Shown here: positions 61,448 through 64,000 of the stretch, piece after piece
Layout of the letters: each line of letters starts with the position of its first letter
Position numbering within the stretch: the first letter of the stretch is position 1
Assembly (NCBI GenBank): GCA_039942715.1
Contig: JBDVBY010000001.1
Coordinates: 248,001-312,000 of the forward strand
Reading direction: 5' to 3'
DNA: 64,000 bases
Source: JABDJX01 sp039942715
GTDB lineage: Bacteria; Pseudomonadota; Alphaproteobacteria; Rhodobacterales; Rhodobacteraceae
Program-made: the position numbers and the translations under genes
Notes under the pieces: generated by a model
Databases searched by the model: none
Told to the model about the DNA's origin: nothing
The model's input: only the letters and a program-made list of their open reading frames with translations

Positions 61448-62488
61448 TTAGTAGCTAGCACCCATCAACTGTTCGTCTTCAATGATCATCTGGGTCTCTT
61501 CCAGCGCGGGATCAGACACCAGACCGTACTCAGCGAGCGGACCATCTTCGCCCGCGATTTCGTCCGCGACAAAGAAGGACGCAAACTCTTTCAGGCCCGG
61601 AATAACGCCGATATGCGCGCCTTTGATGTAAAAGTAGAGCGGACGCGACACAGGGTATTCGCCCGTCGAGATCGTCTCTGTTGAGGGCTCAACACCTGAC
61701 ATAGTCGCCACTTTCAGCTTGTCGGTGTTGTTTTCATAAAACGCCAAACCAAACACGCCTACGCCATTTGGGTTCGCATCAATGCGCGCCAATGTCTCGG
61801 TGTAATCGCCATCAATATCGACCGAACGCCCATCTGTGCGAACGCTCATGCAGGCGTCTTCCGCGCTATCTTCGTCTTTGCCCATGCCAACCATGGCTTC
61901 CATGGCGCCGGAATGCTCGCAACCAACCAGCAGCACCTTTTCTTCAAACACTTCGCGCGTGCCGTGCTTGGTGCCAGGAATAAAGGCTTGGATTTCAGCA
62001 TCTGGCAAAGACGCATCCACATCGGACCACATGGTGTAAGGGTTTGCGACCAACTCACCATCGATTACAACCTCGGCGGCAAGCGCCTGGTACCACTGAT
62101 CCTCGGTGAAGGCGGTAAATTCGGGGCCATCTGTTTGGCTGGCAAAAACGATACCGTCATAACCGATGCGCACTTCGATGATGTCGGACACACCAGCGCC
62201 TGCGCAGGCTGCCACTTCTTTTTCGCGGATTTTGCGCGAGGCGTTTGCGATATCAATCGTGTTTTCGCCAACCCCTTCGCAGAAGCGCTTGAGGCCCGCA
62301 GAAGAGCCGCCAGATTCAACAACCGGTGTGGGAAAATCAAAGTTCTCACCAAAGGCTTCGGCCACAATCGAAGCATAAGGCAAAACGGTCGATGATCCGG
62401 CAACCTGAACCTGGTCGCGCGCGGACGCGGCCGTTGCAGACACAGCGATGATCGCCAGGGTCGAGGCGGCCAGTTTTGCGTTCAGCAT
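61448..62488 (-). CDS. pstS: Phosphate ABC transporter substrate-binding protein PstS
   Basis: A 346-residue periplasmic phosphate-binding protein. The Sec signal peptide is KLAASTLAIIAVSATAASA, and mature protein begins around RDQVQVAGSST. Phosphate-binding segments are AGSSTVLPYAS, ESGGSSAGLKRFCEG, and GTKHGTREVFEE. ATG 62488 was chosen for the signal peptide; the open frame to 62533 would place charged residues before it. It is the first pst gene after the PHO box. Confidence 0.94.
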   Translation of the reverse strand: MLNAKLAASTLAIIAVSATAASARDQVQVAGSSTVLPYASIVAEAFGENFDFPTPVVESGGSSAGLKRFCEGVGENTIDIANASRKIREKEVAACAGAGVSDIIEVRIGYDGIVFASQTDGPEFTAFTEDQWYQALAAEVVIDGELVANPYTMWSDVDASLPDAEIQAFIPGTKHGTREVFEEKVLLVGCEHSGAMEAMVGMGKDEDSAEDACMSVRTDGRSVDIDGDYTETLARIDANPNGVGVFGLAFYENNTDKLKVATMSGVEPSTETISTGEYPVSRPLYFYIKGAHIGVIPGLKEFASFFVADEIAGEDGPLAEYGLVSDPALEETQMIIEDEQLMGASY

Positions 62489-62567
62489 GGGATAGTCTCC
62501 TAATGTCCAAAAGGATCGCCCCACGCGATCCATTGCAGCCGTTTTAGGCTTTGCGCGCTATTCTTTT

Positions 62568-62596
62568 GTGACAGTTGCGTAACAGTTTTATGACAT
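62568..62596 (-). promoter_or_regulatory. PHO box upstream of pstS
   Basis: On the minus strand three 7-mers repeat at 11-base intervals: ATGTCAT, CTGTTAC and CTGTCAC, each followed by four mostly A bases (AAAA, GCAA, AAAA). This matches the PhoB-binding consensus CTGTCAT-N4. It lies 80 bases upstream of the pstS start and 18 bases below the phoR end. Confidence 0.85.
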
Positions 62597-62613
62597 TGGC
62601 CCGACGTCAGGCA

Positions 62614-63657
62614 TCAAATATCGATACGTCTGACTTCAGCAGGCAAAATTACACTGAAAACAGAGCCTTGCCCCTTTTCAGAGGTGATGCGCAACCGCCC
62701 GCGATGACGGTTCAGGATGTGCTTCACAATCGCCAACCCAAGCCCTGTGCCACCGACTTCGCGCGATCTGTGGTCATCGATTCTGTAAAACCGTTCGGTA
62801 AGACGCGGCAAATGGATGGCATCGATTCCCGCGCCTTGGTCATGCACCTCGAGCACAACTGCACTGCCGCGTAGCATCGGGTGATGTTGGTCGCGAGTCA
62901 GCTTTAACGTGACATTGGATTTCGCAGGTGCATATTTCACCGCGTTTTCGACAAGGTTGGTCACCACCTGAGCAAGCTGGTCGCCATCGCCGGGCAGAAT
63001 CATATCGCGCTCTAACCCCTCTTCGACAAACGTCACTTGATGCTCATCAGACAAAGGCGATAGCGTCTTTATCACCGAACGGATGATGGCGGTGAAATCC
63101 ACGTCTGTTGTTGGGCGGACCCGCGCTTCGGCTTCCACGCGGCCAAGCGACAGCAAATCACCCACGAGCCTATTCATCCGATGCGCTTCGCGCTCCATGA
63201 TGCCAAGGAACCGATCGCGCGCCTCCGGATCATCGCGCGCCGCCCCGCGCAAGGTTTCCATAAACCCAAGCAGTGCTGTCAAAGGCGTGCGCAACTCGTG
63301 ACTGACGTTAGCGACGAAATCGCGGCGCATCTGTCCGGCCTCTTCCATCTCTGTGCGGTCTTCAAAGCTTACCAAAATACCGCTGTGGTCGCCACTTGGA
63401 GCGCATGTCGCATGCAACGTAATATCACGGCGGGCTTCTGTTGTAAGATACGGGGTTGTCTGGGTTTTCTGCTCGCGGATCGCGCTTTCAATCGCATCAA
63501 GCAGTCCGGGTTGGCGCAACACGGTGATATAATGACGCCCAAGCGTTGTCGCTCCAAACAGGCTTGCAGCGCTTGCATTGATTGCCTCAATCCGCCCCGA
63601 AGCGCTTACCCAAAGTGCCGGGATCGGCATCGCATTGATAAACACATCTGGCGTCAT
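62614..63657 (-). CDS. phoR: Phosphate regulon sensor kinase PhoR (soluble form)
   Basis: A 347-residue histidine kinase. A PAS domain lies at residues about 5-105 (PIPALWVSASGRIEAINASA). The phospho-acceptor box is FVANVSHELRTPLTALLGF (His120). The ATPase domain has LVENAVKYAPAKSN, VHDQGAGIDAIHL, and REVGGTGLGLAIVKHILNRH. No N-terminal membrane segment is seen, unlike E. coli PhoR. It precedes pstS in the same direction and phosphorylates PhoB. Confidence 0.93.
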   Translation of the reverse strand: MTPDVFINAMPIPALWVSASGRIEAINASAASLFGATTLGRHYITVLRQPGLLDAIESAIREQKTQTTPYLTTEARRDITLHATCAPSGDHSGILVSFEDRTEMEEAGQMRRDFVANVSHELRTPLTALLGFMETLRGAARDDPEARDRFLGIMEREAHRMNRLVGDLLSLGRVEAEARVRPTTDVDFTAIIRSVIKTLSPLSDEHQVTFVEEGLERDMILPGDGDQLAQVVTNLVENAVKYAPAKSNVTLKLTRDQHHPMLRGSAVVLEVHDQGAGIDAIHLPRLTERFYRIDDHRSREVGGTGLGLAIVKHILNRHRGRLRITSEKGQGSVFSVILPAEVRRIDI

Positions 63658-63858
63658 GACAGGCTAATCTTTCGAAGATCAGTGGATTGAACCTTCAATT
63701 ACGTGCCGAAACATAAGGTATCAAGCAATGCGTTGCGCTTTTTCAACCTAAGGGTGAAATTTTCGCGAGGGTGGTAACGGAAGCTTGAAACTATGTGAAT
63801 TGGCTCTAGGTTGAGCAAACGAGGGTTAATCAACTAATACATGTATTGGAGTGACGAG
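63658..63858. other. Divergent intergenic region upstream of phoR and an edge gene
   Basis: About 200 bases between phoR and the gene cut by the right edge. The palindrome AATACATGTATT lies at 63836-63847, close to the ribosome-binding site of the edge gene. No PHO box seen here. Confidence 0.45.
63836..63847. promoter_or_regulatory. 12-bp palindrome before the edge gene
   Basis: AATACATGTATT is a perfect palindrome, overlapping the sequence just before the GGAG ribosome-binding site. It could be an operator; chance is possible. Confidence 0.3.
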
Positions 63859-64000
63859 ATGTGTAATGAGTCATCCCGATCGGATATTGTTCAATTACGG
63901 GGCAGCAACGATCAACGTCGGGCGAAGTCGGTTTTGGCGGTCGGCGATCCGGATGAGTGGCATCGACAGGGACATGTTTTTCCACCAAATAATATGCCGT
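63859..64000 (+). CDS. N-terminal part of an unidentified protein (3' end outside window)
   Basis: ATG 63859 follows GGAGTGACGAG, a good ribosome-binding site, and the frame stays open for 47 codons to the edge (start MCNESSRSDIVQLRGSNDQR). The visible part has no recognised motif or signal peptide. It is divergent from phoR. Confidence 0.5.
   Translation, partial: MCNESSRSDIVQLRGSNDQRRAKSVLAVGDPDEWHRQGHVFPPNNMP

Overview
The window reads as a chromosomal segment of an alphaproteobacterium of the family Rhodobacteraceae (Roseobacter group). The basis is the gene content and order: nifR3/dusB-ntrB-ntrC-ntrY-ntrX, cckA-recA-alaS, the CckA and ChpT phosphorelay proteins, the olsB-olsA ornithine-lipid pair, a ribosomal protein L21 with a long C-terminal extension, a GAAC-N7-GAAC LexA box before recA, and PHO-box spacing typical of the class. 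Most genes have clear family signatures; no insertion sequence, CRISPR array, prophage or rRNA gene was seen.

Layout. 1-3361 is sparse and accessory-looking: the C-terminal end of a TPR/cyclase-type protein, an Imm11 (DUF1629) protein, a histidine phosphatase, and long non-coding stretches carrying two copies of a 40-bp repeat; it abuts the 3' end of a tRNA-Ser(CGA) gene. 3567-11567 is housekeeping: a DUF2059 protein, rplU-rpmA, three GNAT domains in two genes, obgE-proB-proA; a small membrane-protein gene sits between two copies of the obgE start. 11564-21255 has chpT, a DUF3553 gene, olsB-olsA, a divergent ThiE-like gene, an orphan NIT-type chemoreceptor, trmJ, ctaA, an M32 carboxypeptidase and a thioesterase. 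21337-29964 has a DEAD-box helicase, moaA, a lipoprotein, a solitary peptide-type binding protein, a soluble histidine kinase, amt, pncC (cinA C-terminal type), pgpA and ispF.

30150-37343 is the nitrogen-control operon dusB-ntrB-ntrC-ntrY-ntrX; both NtrC and NtrX lack the GAFTGA loop needed for sigma-54 contact. It converges with a chemotaxis operon on the minus strand (42340 down to 37356: STAS protein, CheY, CheA, CheW, CheR, second CheY, unknown protein). cheA is split by a frame change at a run of seven C. 42451-48503 holds glk, guaB, a 744-residue membrane protein with a Gly/Thr-rich tail, and an rsmB-type methyltransferase. 48594-55803 holds cckA, recA, alaS and small genes, with a 450-bp gap full of hairpins between recA and alaS. 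56328-63657 is the complete phosphate-starvation set on the minus strand, phoR, pstS-pstC-pstA-pstB-phoU-phoB, with a PHO box before pstS. The right edge cuts an unidentified gene.

Working together: the window joins nitrogen sensing (NtrBC, NtrYX, Amt), phosphate sensing (PhoR/PhoB/Pst) and the CckA-ChpT relay, which in this class controls CtrA and through it often motility and chemotaxis. CtrA-like sites lie before cckA, the che operon and the orphan chemoreceptor, which is consistent with that link but unproven. The observations most worth checking are the cheA frame change, the duplicated obgE start flanking an inserted gene, the ThiE-like protein without ThiE active-site residues, and the structured recA-alaS spacer. 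No clearly undescribed multi-gene system was found.
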